From: Zasmidium citrigriseum
Lineage: Eukaryota > Ascomycota > Dothideomycetes > Mycosphaerellales > Mycosphaerellaceae
Assembly: GCA_002786025.1 (NCBI GenBank)
Contig: NHNW01000048.1
Location: 62,001 to 126,000 of the forward strand
Reading direction: 5' to 3'
DNA: 64,000 nucleotides
Below, in pieces: positions 54,382 to 64,000 of the stretch (position 1 is the stretch's first letter; each line of letters opens with the position of its first letter). The notes beneath the pieces were generated by a model that saw only the letters and a program-made list of their open reading frames with translations, made no database searches and was not told where the DNA came from. The translations under genes and the position numbers were made by a program.

Positions 54382-54925
54382 AGCCAGGCTACACCTCGAT
54401 GTGAGTGCCTCGATACGTCTTGAATGATCCACTCGACTTCTCTGGCGGCCTCTCTATGTACCGGGTTCTTGGGCCAGCGGATCCAGATGTCCAGATGAGT
54501 TCAGCCTTTCTGATGGCTGACAGCCACCATTCTTGATTGAAGGACATCGCCGCTGCGGACACGAAAATGGTATTTCGCGATGGGTGATGCTTTGTGTCGG
54601 CCTATCTGAAGGATGGTGGCCGTGAGAGCGTCGCCGCGGCTATCAAATGAACCCCTAATCGACGACACGTGATTGGCTGGAGGTCGCCGACGGGGTACCT
54701 GCTCTCGCGCTTCGGGCTTTCGGCAGGGGCTCTTCTCTCCAAAACACCAAACCCAAGATGCGCGAACAGGCGAAAGACGGTCAAAGCCGTCTAGTAGCCA
54801 TGTACGCTTATTTTGGAACGTCGCTGGATATCTGCAGAGCCAGAAGAACTCGATCGAGCCCGGCCCCTACAATTTGATCTGGGATAGTGCAGCAGAGAGG
54901 CAAGATACGACGACCGCAATACGGC
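54382..54925. promoter_or_regulatory. Divergent promoter of permease and amidohydrolase
   Basis: About 545 bp between the starts of two functionally matching genes; a shared nitrogen- or substrate-responsive control region is plausible. No HGATAR cluster or other site was confirmed by eye. Confidence 0.5.
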
Positions 54926-56431
54926 ATGGACCAAGAAGTCACTCTTTTCACTCATGCGACCATCATAACCGTGGACTCGGAGCATACAATCTGGCTCGAT
55001 GGAGCAATACTCGTGCAAGGAGATCGAATCAAGGCCATCGGAAAGACAGCTTCTCTCCTGGAAGATCGACTGGCATCCTCATCCCACATCGTGGACTGTC
55101 GAGGACGAATCATCATCCCTGGCCTCATCAATACGCACGCTCATCTTGGTCAATCGCTTCTCCGAGGCCTTGCAGAAGATCTTCCACTCCACTCTTGGCT
55201 GTGTGATGCCATTTGGCCTCTGGAAGCAAGCTATGAGAAGGACGATGGCTACGTTGCGGCGCGGTTGACGATTGCAGAGATGCTCAGAAGCGGTACTACA
55301 TGCTTTCTTGAAGCTCTGTTGACTCCCACTAGTGGGTTTGAGAATGCTGCCCGTGCCGTCAAAGAGATGGGAATTCGAGGTTGCCTGGTAAGCCTCTGGA
55401 AGATCTCTGTTCATTAAGATTAAGATGTCCATGGAATTCGACACTGATTGTGACAGGGGAAACTTGTCAAAGTCGAAGAGTCCAGTCAGACAGACGCCAT
55501 TGCAGATCCAAGAGACCGACAGATTTCGCAAATGTCCATAGATGCCGCTCTTGCCGCTCATGATGAGCATCATGGCTCCTGCGATGGTCGACTCCATGTA
55601 TGGATGGCTGCAGTGACACCTCGAGGTTCAGCTGAATCGGCTCACAAAGCCATTGGCGATGCTTGCGAAAAGCATGGCATCGGTCTTACGATGCATTGCG
55701 CCGAAGCACCCAAAGATCTTATCATATATCGCAAAAGCTACGGTTGCAGCCCGATGGAGTTTTGCAAGAGAGCAAACCTGATCGCCAAAGGCCGGAAGAC
55801 TGTACTAGCTCACATGGTGAATCTCGATCTAGAGAAAGATCTTCCCTTGCTCCACGAGACTGGCGCCACAGTCGCCCATAATCCCAGCAGCAATTGTAAG
55901 CTGGGATCTGGAATCGCCGCCGTACCGGAGATAATAGCCAGTGGCATCAATGTTGGATTGGGCACCGACGGAGCACCATGTGCAAACACATACGACATCC
56001 TTCAGGAGATGCGCATGGCGGCATTGATACAGAAAGGCTCTCGACAAGACGCTGCGGTGATGACGGCGAACGATGTCTTAACGATGGCGACAATCAACGG
56101 AGCAAAGGCACTGGGGCTTGAAGAGGACATCGGCAGCTTGGAAGTGGGCAAGAAGGCTGACTTTGTTGTCATCAACCCTTCTGGGCCTCACTGTGCGCCT
56201 TTCGACTCCGAACAGGTCCTCGAAGGCGGTATTGACCCTGTCACGGCGGTGGTCTTCTCTTGCTCGGGCGCCGACGTGGAGAAGGTGGTCATTGATGGTA
56301 AAGTTCTTGTGGATGAGCACAAGCTTGTCAACTGTAAGGAGCAGGACATCAAAGAAAGGGCTCGCGTCGCAATACGCAGAATTCGCACAAAGAGTGGAAT
56401 TGGCAGCAAGCTTGGGAGAAATTATCGATGA
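54926..56431 (+). CDS. Amidohydrolase, TRZ/ATZ chlorohydrolase-like deaminase
   Basis: Metal-dependent hydrolase of the ATZ/TRZ group, deaminating purine-like or s-triazine-like rings, guanine-deaminase relatives included. Seen: IVDCRGRIIIPGLINTHAHL with the HxH metal pair, MLRSGTTCFLEAL, an intron (55390-55457), then TMHCAEAPKD (metal His), VLAHMVNLD (His), VAHNPSSNCKLGSGIAAVP and GLGTDGAPCANTYD (metal Asp). The C-terminal segment GSLEVGKKADFVVINPSGPH and VVIDGKVLVDEH closes the composite domain. About 475 residues, complete. Start at 54926 (MDQEVTLF) puts the first beta strand at once; further in-frame ATG at 54887 is less likely. Cytosolic, and presumably it uses what the neighbouring permease imports. 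Confidence 0.92.
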
Positions 56432-56847
56432 GCACTTTAAGGGCGGTGACGCCTCATCGGCGGACATAGTCGGCGTTCTCGTTTTCAGCCATTCACTCAT
56501 CTGCCACAGCAACCCTTGGCTTCCTCAAAAGCTAATTTGGGGCTCAACCGTAGTCGATTCGCTGTCTTCCTGCCTGCTCGGGGACCCCCGACTACACGAG
56601 CCGCCGACGCTGCATTTGTAGGCTGGCCAAGGCAGGCCGCCAACGAGCTCCTCCGCACTGCCACGACCCTGTGTAGACGCAGTTCCCCGTCTCTGATGTC
56701 TTCTGGCAAGCGACGGCTCCACGAATCCCTTTCGTTCTCCGCCCATGCCGAAATTGAGCTACACAACGTCAGCGAGAGTTCTACCCTGGGACCCTGATCT
56801 TTCTTACCTTCACGCCATCTCTGACTCTCGTTCGACATGGCAGCTTC
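56432..56847. other. Intergenic region
   Basis: About 415 bp between convergent genes; open frames here show no protein-like pattern. Confidence 0.4.
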
Positions 56848-57066
56848 TCAACTCGGGCCTCCAGGCTTTGCTCGGATCACTTCTGGTCTTTTACCAGCAA
56901 TCATCGTCTCGATCCGCTGGACCAGGCGAGTGTTTTCCCTTCTGAGCTCCGCAAAGTCGTCATCGAGCTTGTTGTGCCATGGATATAGAACAAAGACCTG
57001 AAATCCTAGGGCCGAAGAAGCGATCAGAAAGTTCGTTATGCTGAAGCGGCGGGCAAGTACAGGCAT
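56848..57066 (-). CDS. Small conserved-looking single-pass membrane protein
   Basis: A 72-codon frame: MPVLARRFSITNFLIASSALGF opens with a basic stretch followed by a hydrophobic helix (residues about 12-30), QVFVLYPWHNKLDDDF, then a charged helix ELRRENTRLVQRIETMIAG. The amphipathic basic start and one membrane span resemble small inner-mitochondrial-membrane proteins of fungi. I cannot name it. No intron is needed. Codon pattern and composition differ clearly from overlapping frames, which is why I accept it despite the short length. Confidence 0.6.
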   Translation of the reverse strand: MPVLARRFSITNFLIASSALGFQVFVLYPWHNKLDDDFAELRRENTRLVQRIETMIAGKRPEVIRAKPGGPS

Positions 57067-57636
57067 ATCGACGTTAACAGACAGACAAGGATTCGTAGTG
57101 AGTAGCCCAGCGTGTAGAAGGTCTCGATCGGCTGGACAGGACGAGTGTTGTCAACAGGAATGGAATTCGAATGCTGAAAAGGGACAATTCAAATGGGCTT
57201 TTAATCAAGCCAAAGGAGATCTTATATACCCTTCGGCGGAGAGGTGAGGTCGGAGATGCCCCGAGAAGACCGACCTCGGCCAGGTTGCAACTCGCTTGAA
57301 TGCGGACTAACACTGCACTCCGAATCGAAGCACATGTGAGCAAGGATTGCGAGAAGAAATAGCGCAAGATTCGTTGCTGGATCAAGAAAAAGTTCCGGAC
57401 AAGGCTGACTTCGAGAGCTTGGTCGGGGAGAAGTGCGAATGATCCGTGCGCTGGGTCCGTGCGCCGGCTTCTGAAACGTCGCGAGATGAATCACTGACTT
57501 CGTTTCTTTGCACCATCAACAACTTCAACATTCCATCAAAGGGGCACCCACAATCATCGTAACATGATCAACACCATCTCTGAATCGCCTTTACAGGACA
57601 TACTTGATCTTTTCCGATGCCCAAACCGTTCACAAT
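57067..57636. other. Intergenic region
   Basis: About 570 bp. No protein-like frame. It holds the promoter of the small membrane-protein gene and the 3' flank of the GMC oxidoreductase. Confidence 0.4.
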
Positions 57637-59746
57637 CTAATCGGCCTGCACAGGAGAGTCCCGCCTCTTCTCGATGCCCAGTTCCCTCATAAACAGATCC
57701 GCCGCTCGCTCGCCGATGACGAATGCAGTATTGCCCGTATTTGCACCCACATTCTCTGGTGGAATACTCAGATCCGCAAGCTTGAGATTCTGCAAGCCAT
57801 GAACGCTCAGTGTATGATCGACTACGCCCTTCTGGTCCCTCGGCGCCATCTTGCAAGTACCCAGAGAGTGCCATGTGGTTGAGAGAATCTCCCGGACTTT
57901 TTGCTCGATGGCCGCATCATCTTCCTTGGTATATGGGATTCTTTCATTGCCTTTGGACAGAGGGCCATCAGCCTTCTCAACTACGGCAGCTTTGCTTCCC
58001 TCAGGGAAGTTGGGGTGGTTGATTGCCAGTTCGCCGCGGAAGATGGGCATACGACGCCACATTTCGCGAGAAAGCTTGTATGCCCAGACGTGCTTCTTGA
58101 CGTCGTTGTCGCCGGGGTCTTTGAGCCAGCCGGTTTCGAAATCTGGCTTGTCGGCCATTGTCTTGCCGGTGATGTGGATGTGGCCCCGTGAGAAGGGGTA
58201 GCCCGTCCAGTTCGCCTGTGAGACGTATTCGGCGTCATCTGGAAGGATAGAGTGATCACCGTAATAGCTGCAAACTACATCAGAAGGTGATTGCAGACAA
58301 TGCTGAACTTGTTGCTTACCAGTTGTACAGGGCGAGAATCATCAACGGTCTGTCTGGGACATCTTTGAAGTCCTGTCATAAATGTCAGCACATACTGCCA
58401 CTAGACGGATCCACATCAGTTACCCTATCCCAAGCTTTCCTGAACTCTGGCCCTAACGCATCGACTTCCTCCTCGGTCGGCCTGAATTTGCCCTCTGCAG
58501 CGGGTCAGCAGTATTTCACGGTGCGGGCCTGAATTGAACTTACGACCATCCATGGCATTCGTACCGAGAAGCTCATCGTTCATGCGAATGGCCTCATCAA
58601 TGTTGAACCTGCCATCCTGGAAGCCATTGATGCATTCTCTCGGATGCAGATTGGTACGATACGCCCAAAGCGAGAGATGGTGGTCCTGGTAGTCCTCGCC
58701 CACGCCGGGAAGGTCTTCAACGCACTCAACACCTGCTTTCTTCAGAACATCTGGGTTACCGACTCCGGACCTTTCGAGAACTCCGGGAGTACCGTTGGCA
58801 CCAGCAGAGACGACCACCATCTTGCGAGCTTTGACGATTCTTGGAGATGTGTATCCGACATCCAAAAATTCTGGGTTCGCCATGTACTTTGGATTTGTCT
58901 GATATTCGACACCCACCGCCTTCTTGCCTTCGAACATCACTCTCAAGACTTGCTTCTCAGTCAAGACATGGAGGTTGGGATACTCGTCACCTTGCAATTT
59001 CGGGTGGATATATCGATGTGCGGCATCTTGTCTCCGCCCATTGGGACCGACGTATCGATAGTACCGCTCGGCGGCATTGTTGTTGTCCAGGTTCTGAAGA
59101 TCTTGCACCTCAGGATAACCCAATGCAGCAGCGGAGTCAATGAACGCATCTTCCGATCGCTTGCAGGTGTAAGTTCCCTTGGACACATTGACCGGTCCAT
59201 CGAAGCCGTGGCGATCTTTGTCGCCTTTGCCGTGATATGTCTCCATCTGAGAGGACTGTCAGTCAGGACATTGAACGGACAGACCCGTCGCCCTACCTTC
59301 TTCAAGAACGGGAGCATGTCGTCGGCAGTCCACCCTTCGGCCTTCCACGAATCAAAGTCAGATCGCTGGGCGCGAGTGTAAACCATCCAATTCATGGCCG
59401 AGCCGCCTCCCAATGTTCCTCCGGAAGGAACAATTGGCCCTCTTCCTGCCAACTCTTTGGACTCATTGCCCTTCCAAAAGAGGGTGATATTGCTATTGGG
59501 AAACAGGGCTCGCGGGTAAAGTGCAGGATGGACGACTTGAGGCAAGCCATAACTGTTAGGTCCTTGCTCGATGATCAAGATCTTGAGGTTGCGGTCAGCT
59601 TCGGCGAGCCTGCCACCTACAACACAACCCGCAAGGCCGCCTAGGACGGAATGTTAGCGTTAACGTGAGCCGAGAACTTGAGACCCACCTCCGGCGATGA
59701 TCACATCGGCTTCAAAGTCGGCAGGCAAACGATGATGATACGGCAT
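57637..59746 (-). CDS. GMC-family FAD oxidoreductase (alcohol oxidase/choline dehydrogenase-like)
   Basis: Flavoprotein alcohol oxidoreductase of about 620 residues. Exon 1: MPYHHRLPADFEADVIIAGG; a 48-bp intron (about 59643-59690) gives GGGLAGCVVGGRLAEA, the FAD GxGxxG-type motif. Then IIEQGPNSYGLPQV, GGTLGGGSAMNWMVYTRAQRSDFD (GMC signature 1), MVVVSAGANGTPGVLERSGVG (signature 2, SAGA plus TPxxLxxSG), LPGVGEDYQDHH. Introns near 59240-59294, 58474-58541, 58375-58424 and 58266-58319 restore frame. The C-terminal catalytic TWHSLGTCKMAP (H-x2-GT-C) and NVGANTGNTAFVIGERAAD complete the active site. Closest in feel to fungal alcohol (methanol) oxidases, which are peroxisomal, but no PTS1 is seen at the C-terminus (QAD). 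Confidence 0.9.
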
Positions 59747-60458
59747 GTTGGAAACTTGAACTGGCTCAAATATTTCTCAGAACAACTCGAGTCAACCAGA
59801 AACATTCACCCCAGAAAATTGGGTCAGATCCCAGACGACTGCGACATTAATGGACGGCCACATGGATGCACCGATCCCCCTCCTCGGTTTCTACCCCTCA
59901 TGCTTGTTGCTGCATGCGATCCAAGATCTTGGAAAGCTGTGAGCTGTGGCAATGGATGTATTGCTGGTACAAGATACTTGATCTTTGGATCTGCACATGC
60001 ACCCCGCAGAGGATGCGTACAGCTTTGAAGGGGAAATGCGGGCAAGAGCCTCACTCGCAGCGAGCTCCGCTTGTGCGCCGTCGTCACGGGGCTCGTGTAT
60101 GGATTGTCGTCATAAGGGCCGTCAGTTATGGAGCATATCGACTCATCGACATGGCAATGTTACGCGGCCATAGCTATACTATCGCCTGTGTTGCGGGCTC
60201 TTGAACAAAGGGGCTAATAGCTTGTTCGCCTTTGTCTGGAGAACGAGAGGCTTTTCGAACAACAATGGCCGAAGGAACTTCCTTTGAATGCCTTGTCGAC
60301 ACATCTCTTTGTTCGACCATGTATATCTGTGGTCGGCCACACCCAAGTATCGCCCGTCGCAACCTACTTTTCTCAGGACGAGACCATCGAAAAGCTCAAC
60401 CAACCCAAGCAAGGTTTAAGTAATCCTTGTGAAGAACATAACTGTCACAACCATCGTG
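59747..60458. other. Intergenic region
   Basis: About 710 bp between divergent genes; no coding signal recognised. It should contain the GMC promoter. Confidence 0.4.
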
Positions 60459-61199
60459 ATGATGGCGAGCTTGAGCGTCCCGTTGCGACAAAGCCTCCTG
60501 GCCGGACCAGAGGCAGGACAGTCGGTCGTCTCGCTGATGCGGGACATGAGACAACACACGTGGGCTTCAGACGATGAGAGCGCCATGAGAGATGCCCTGC
60601 AGAGAATCTTCACCGAGTTGCCAGAGTCGCTGACCGTTGACAGCCTCTACGACGCACTCATTGCCGCAGGAACGTACATCCTCGCCGAGGGCAAGGTCCA
60701 ATACCCGCTTCCCGTGAACGGCAAATTTCGCGCCACCCTTGACGACGACACCATCTACGAGAACATAGCCGCCATCGGCATGCTCATTCCCATGTGCGAT
60801 GGTGCCAAAGGTCAGGAGTGGAGCGAGGAGCGCGAAGACAACTGGGATCTGGTTGTCGACGCTACTTACCAGGTTCTCAAGGAGTTGTGGCAGGAGAATA
60901 CTCACCATGTCTGGTACGGTGAGGAGCTTCTACATGCCATCCAAGAGCGACTATTGCAAAAGGTTACTGTCCTTCAGCTGAGTTACCCAAGCGTTGCACT
61001 ACTGAAGTCTGGAGCACAAGACAATCAGCATCCTTATGCTCGTTTGTTGACCTTCATGCTGCAGGTCTGCCGTGAGCATGCTGATGTGAACGTCTTCGGA
61101 AAACAGGAGATTGCCCGGCCACAGAATGCTGACAAGGCCAAACAGTCTTCTGCCCTGCAGCAGATTCTGAGCAAGCTCAAAGGTAAGTCGTCAAGGTAA
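60459..61199 (+). CDS. Uncharacterised alpha-helical protein
   Basis: Intronless frame of about 246 codons. Starts MMASLSVPLRQSLLAG, then a helical body: HTWASDDESAMRDALQRIF, DSLYDALIAAGTYILAEGK, YPLPVNGKFRATLDDDTIY, WDLVVDATYQVLKELW, LLHAIQERLLQKVTVLQLS and a lysine-rich end SALQQILSKLKGKSSR. Amphipathic, no Cys cluster, no membrane segment beyond the weakly hydrophobic N-terminus. I do not recognise the family. The start is placed at the first true ATG (60459); upstream only GTG occurs in frame. An alternative C-terminus exists: GGTAAG at 61191 could be a splice donor. Confidence 0.65.
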   Translation: MMASLSVPLRQSLLAGPEAGQSVVSLMRDMRQHTWASDDESAMRDALQRIFTELPESLTVDSLYDALIAAGTYILAEGKVQYPLPVNGKFRATLDDDTIYENIAAIGMLIPMCDGAKGQEWSEEREDNWDLVVDATYQVLKELWQENTHHVWYGEELLHAIQERLLQKVTVLQLSYPSVALLKSGAQDNQHPYARLLTFMLQVCREHADVNVFGKQEIARPQNADKAKQSSALQQILSKLKGKSSR

Positions 61200-61336
61200 G
61201 ACCTGCTTTGCTTGGTTCTTCGAGATTGATTCGTTCAGAACGAACATTCGATAGGTAATTGAAAGTTTTCCATTCTTGACATCTGTCGATTCTCTGTTTC
61301 AATCTTTCACGATGCCAGGCTCTTTCGCCTCTTCTT

Positions 61337-62679
61337 TCATATCTTCACCCAACCCCATCCAGCCTTCGCCACACGTGCGAATCCGACCAGAAGAGCCGCA
61401 GCAAGGACACAACACCCGCCGAAGACCTGCAGCCCAACGAACCTGCCTGTATTGCTCAAAATCGCGCCACATATCGGCGTGCCAATCAATACGCCAAAGC
61501 AGGCCGTTCCAAAACATGTGCCAGTGCGAGTCCCAAGCTGACTCATGTCCTTGGTTAGAATTGCTACGGCAGTCGGCGGAAGTGACAAGAATGTGCCCGA
61601 GAAGAATCCGTACAGGACTGCAAACACCACCAGGCCGGCTGCATTGTGGATGCCAATCCAAGCAAGACACAGAGCTCCCGCTATTGCTGTGCATGGCACG
61701 AGTACGTTGAAGGGTCCTGTCTTGTCCGCGATGAAGTTTGGAAGTACTCGTCCCGCTATGGAGCCAGCGTTGATGATTGGAACCAGGTAGAAAGCCAGGT
61801 TGGCGCCGGTATAGCTGTGTTGCAGGGCATAAGAGCCAATGTAGTAGTATGGCACGTATAGGCCGGCGAGTGCGAAGAACAGCCCAAGTGCATTTAGCAA
61901 GAACGGGAGCTCGGTGAGAGCGTGGTAGTCAAACAGCTTCCGGAGTTTCCGAGGTTTAGACTTGCTCTCCATCACGACGATCGAAATGAGACCAAGGAAA
62001 AGGGTCAAGAATCCGATGATGCGTACGGTCCACGGAAAGCCGATCTGAGGCTGAAGCTGTCGAAAGACGATTGGATAGATGAGGCCACCTGAGAAGATCA
62101 GCCCTTGAAGGATATACGAAACTGTAGGGACATACCAAACCCACTCCCCGCAGACGCAATACCGCTCGCAAGTACTCTCCGCTTCACAAAATACTGCGGC
62201 AGAATCGATACCCCCGGTGTAAACAGCAACCCATATCCAATCCCACACGTCACCCCTTGCGCCAGCACCGCTTGCCAATACTCTTTGCAAAGACTCGTCA
62301 TCATCAAGCCAAATACAACAAAGATATTTCCTGCTATTACAAGGGCCTTAAAGTATCCAGCATCGTAGAGAGCGCCCGAGAGGACGCCGACGAAGAGGAG
62401 AAGGAAGGGCTGGAGGCTTCCGATCCATGAGATCTCGCTGGAGGATTTGGAGGGAAAGCCGGCGGCGGATTCGTAGTATGTTTGGAAGACCTATAATTGC
62501 TGTTAGCTATGCCAAGTTAGAGGATTGACGTGAGGTAGACTCACCCCAAACGCATTGCTTAAGCCCCAGGAGTTCGTCCAAATGATGAAGACTCCAAGGA
62601 CTTGCATCCAGCAACGAAGTCCTCGGTCGACAGCCTCCTTCTGCGGAGAATGAGTTCCAGCATCTCTAGTTGATGACAT
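61337..62679 (-). CDS. MFS monocarboxylate transporter-like carrier (MCT/SLC16-like)
   Basis: Fungal MCT-type MFS protein of about 415 residues and 12 helices. Exon 1: MSSTRDAGTHSPQKEAVDRG, RCWMQVLGVFIIWTNSWGLSNAFG. An intron (about 62493-62543) joins VFQTYYESAAGFPS, ISWIGSLQPFLLLFVG and GIGYGLLFTPGVSILPQYFVKRR (family signature around TPG and YFxKRR), followed by ASGIASAGSGFG. A second intron (about 62086-62136) leads to GLIFSGGLIYPIVFRQL, FLTLFLGLISIVVM, AFYLVPIINAGSIAGRVLPNFIADKTGPF and GFFSGTFLSLPPTAVAILTKD. Start at 62679, at the only well-placed ATG. Yeast and fungal members move monocarboxylates or riboflavin-like solutes; the substrate here is unknown. Confidence 0.9.
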
Positions 62680-63231
62680 GATATGGATTTCGCGATGCAA
62701 TCAAATTCCGACATTCAATCCACGCCCATGTCCACTTAATGAAAAGGGACAGGTCAATGAACTTGCTCTTCGGCAGGGTCTTCGAGAAACTACCTGAGTT
62801 GACTGCTTAATCATATTGCGAGCGAGTCTTTCCTTCCACATTGGTAGAAATGTTCCGACTAACAGCCTCTCCATTGAGTGCGGCCGCCCTCTTACACATC
62901 GCGCACGCTTATACCGCATAACCAATGAGGAGTTGCGATTGGAGACGCTAGTACCTGGATTCAATGTAGTAAACCACGTCTTTGGAAGTGACAAATCCTT
63001 CTTAGCCGGACTTGGGTGGTGCTGCGACGCTAGGCTTCGAGGCTGGCAGCCTTGGCGCTACAACTTCCCTTTTCAGCGAATGGTGATAACCTTGTAGACG
63101 GGGAGGTGGCGGAAGGGAACTACCGGTCGGCCGTCTGCTCGACATGCATTCGTTCCATGCATCAATGCAAATGATCCTTTCTGCTGTGGTTCATCACTTT
63201 GCACAAGCCACTTTCCGCGGGACTCCTGAAC
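62680..63231. promoter_or_regulatory. Divergent promoter region (MCT carrier / hydrolase)
   Basis: About 550 bp, no protein-like frame. It lies between divergent carrier and hydrolase genes that may act on one substrate. Confidence 0.45.
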
Positions 63232-64000
63232 ATGTCTACTGAGCTCTTCGATGTCAGAACGCATGTTGTGCCATGCCAGCATGTTCGAGAGTACGCGGGA
63301 GCAACGAGGGACGGAGTCGATCATACCTTGAAGTTAGCAGTGAAGCAATACATCCCGAAGCAACGATCGAAAGCGAAGGATGTCACAATCCTGGCAGCAG
63401 GAGGAAATGGATTCCCAAAGGTCAGTCGTGCCCGGAAGTGACCCCACCTGCTATGACGCTCATAAATACAGGAGATGTACGAGCCTCTGTGGAATGATCT
63501 TTTGAAAGCCTGCCATGTGAAGTCACTCTCCATCCGGTCAATCTGGATCGCAGATATGGTACATCAAGGGAAGAGTGGCGAGCTCAACGAAGATCGCTTG
63601 GGTAGTGACCGTAAGTCATACAGTCCTCCCTTGGCCAGAATCACTCACGTTGGCAGCATCATGGATTGATCACTCGCGCGATCTACTCGCTCTCGTCACC
63701 CACTTTCGCGACGAGTTCTCGATGCCCATCGTTGGCATCGGCCATAGCATCGGAGCTAATGCTCTCATCAACCTAAGCATCATGCATCCTCGCCTGTTCT
63801 CTCGACTTGTACTGTTTGAGCCGATCGTTGGCTATATCGCCGCTGACGGAACCCGATTCGATTGCACGGCAGAAGGAGTGCACTTCGCATACCTTGCAGG
63901 CAAGCAGCCAAGCAGATGGTCGAGTCGAGAAGCTGCGGAGAGAGAAATGTCGAGGAGAAAGCCTTACATCGGGTTCGACAACCCTGTTCTGAAGCGTTGG
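63232..64000 (+). CDS. Alpha/beta hydrolase, toxin-biosynthesis-protein-like (partial, runs off window)
   Basis: First part of an alpha/beta hydrolase like the fungal family often annotated as toxin biosynthesis protein (Alternaria AKT2-type relatives, several of them peroxisomal). Seen: FDVRTHVVPCQHVREYAGAT, LKLAVKQYIPK, VTILAAGGNGFPK; an intron (63421-63471) joins EMYEPLWNDLLKAC, SIRSIWIADMVHQGKSGELNED; a second intron (about 63611-63657) joins PSWIDHSRDLLALVTHFRDEF. The nucleophile elbow is GIGHSIGANALINLSIMHP (GxSxG). The C-terminal catalytic His and any peroxisomal tail lie beyond the window. Family function is a hydrolase or acyl-transfer step; many members are house-keeping, so the toxin label should not be taken literally. 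Confidence 0.85.

Noticed and set aside
63232..64000. Host-selective toxin cluster from the toxin-biosynthesis-like hydrolase
   Set aside because: The family label is broad, no PKS, NRPS or other toxin gene is nearby in the window, and the gene is incomplete.

Overview
The window is nuclear DNA of a filamentous ascomycete, most likely a dothideomycete (inferred from gene families and architecture only). The genes carry short 45-70 nt introns with GT..CTRAY..AG signals. The families are typical of ascomycetes: Zn2Cys6 regulators, HsbA-type surface protein, TRI12 and Dal5-type MFS carriers, Baeyer-Villiger monooxygenases and GMC oxidoreductases. Nothing bacterial or viral was seen.

Left block (1-13 kb), intact metabolic genes: a Dal5-like carrier, a DUF1445 protein, an SDR, a 4CL-like acyl-CoA ligase with a peroxisomal AKL tail, a Baeyer-Villiger monooxygenase, a zinc alcohol dehydrogenase, an HpcH/HpaI aldolase and a small secreted protein. 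This set could activate, oxidise and cleave a small organic acid or cyclic ketone (inference). At 12.7 kb a complete tRNA scaffold has an extra 86 nt in its anticodon loop; 80 nt of that is a 77/80 copy of an exon lying 12.3 kb away.

Middle block (13.4-25.2 kb), gene-poor and repeat-rich: a TauD-type dioxygenase lacking a visible 5' end, decayed coding traces, a (CCTTG)21 microsatellite, diverged ~158-bp tandem repeats, a large intronless gene (1029 codons) that I read as a GIY-YIG-nuclease-like protein with two C-terminal zinc modules, and a small coiled-coil gene whose best model uses eight consecutive exons of 12-38 nt.

Graveyard block (25.2-37.6 kb): thiolase, TRI12-type transporter, two monooxygenases, two TauD dioxygenases and a cyclase, all broken by premature stops, missing halves or lost active-site motifs. 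One small hypothetical gene and a 170-bp tandem satellite lie among them.

Right block (38-64 kb), mostly intact catabolic genes: two Zn2Cys6 regulators, a cytochrome b5/FMN 2-hydroxyacid dehydrogenase with an apparent frameshift, two SDRs, an SRPBCC protein, an AhpD-like protein, a 3-oxoacid CoA-transferase without an obvious mitochondrial presequence, an HsbA-like protein, a nucleobase permease divergent from an amidohydrolase, a small membrane protein, a GMC oxidoreductase, an unidentified protein, an MCT-type carrier, and the start of a toxin-biosynthesis-like alpha/beta hydrolase that runs off the end. The permease/amidohydrolase pair looks like an uptake-and-deamination module (inference).
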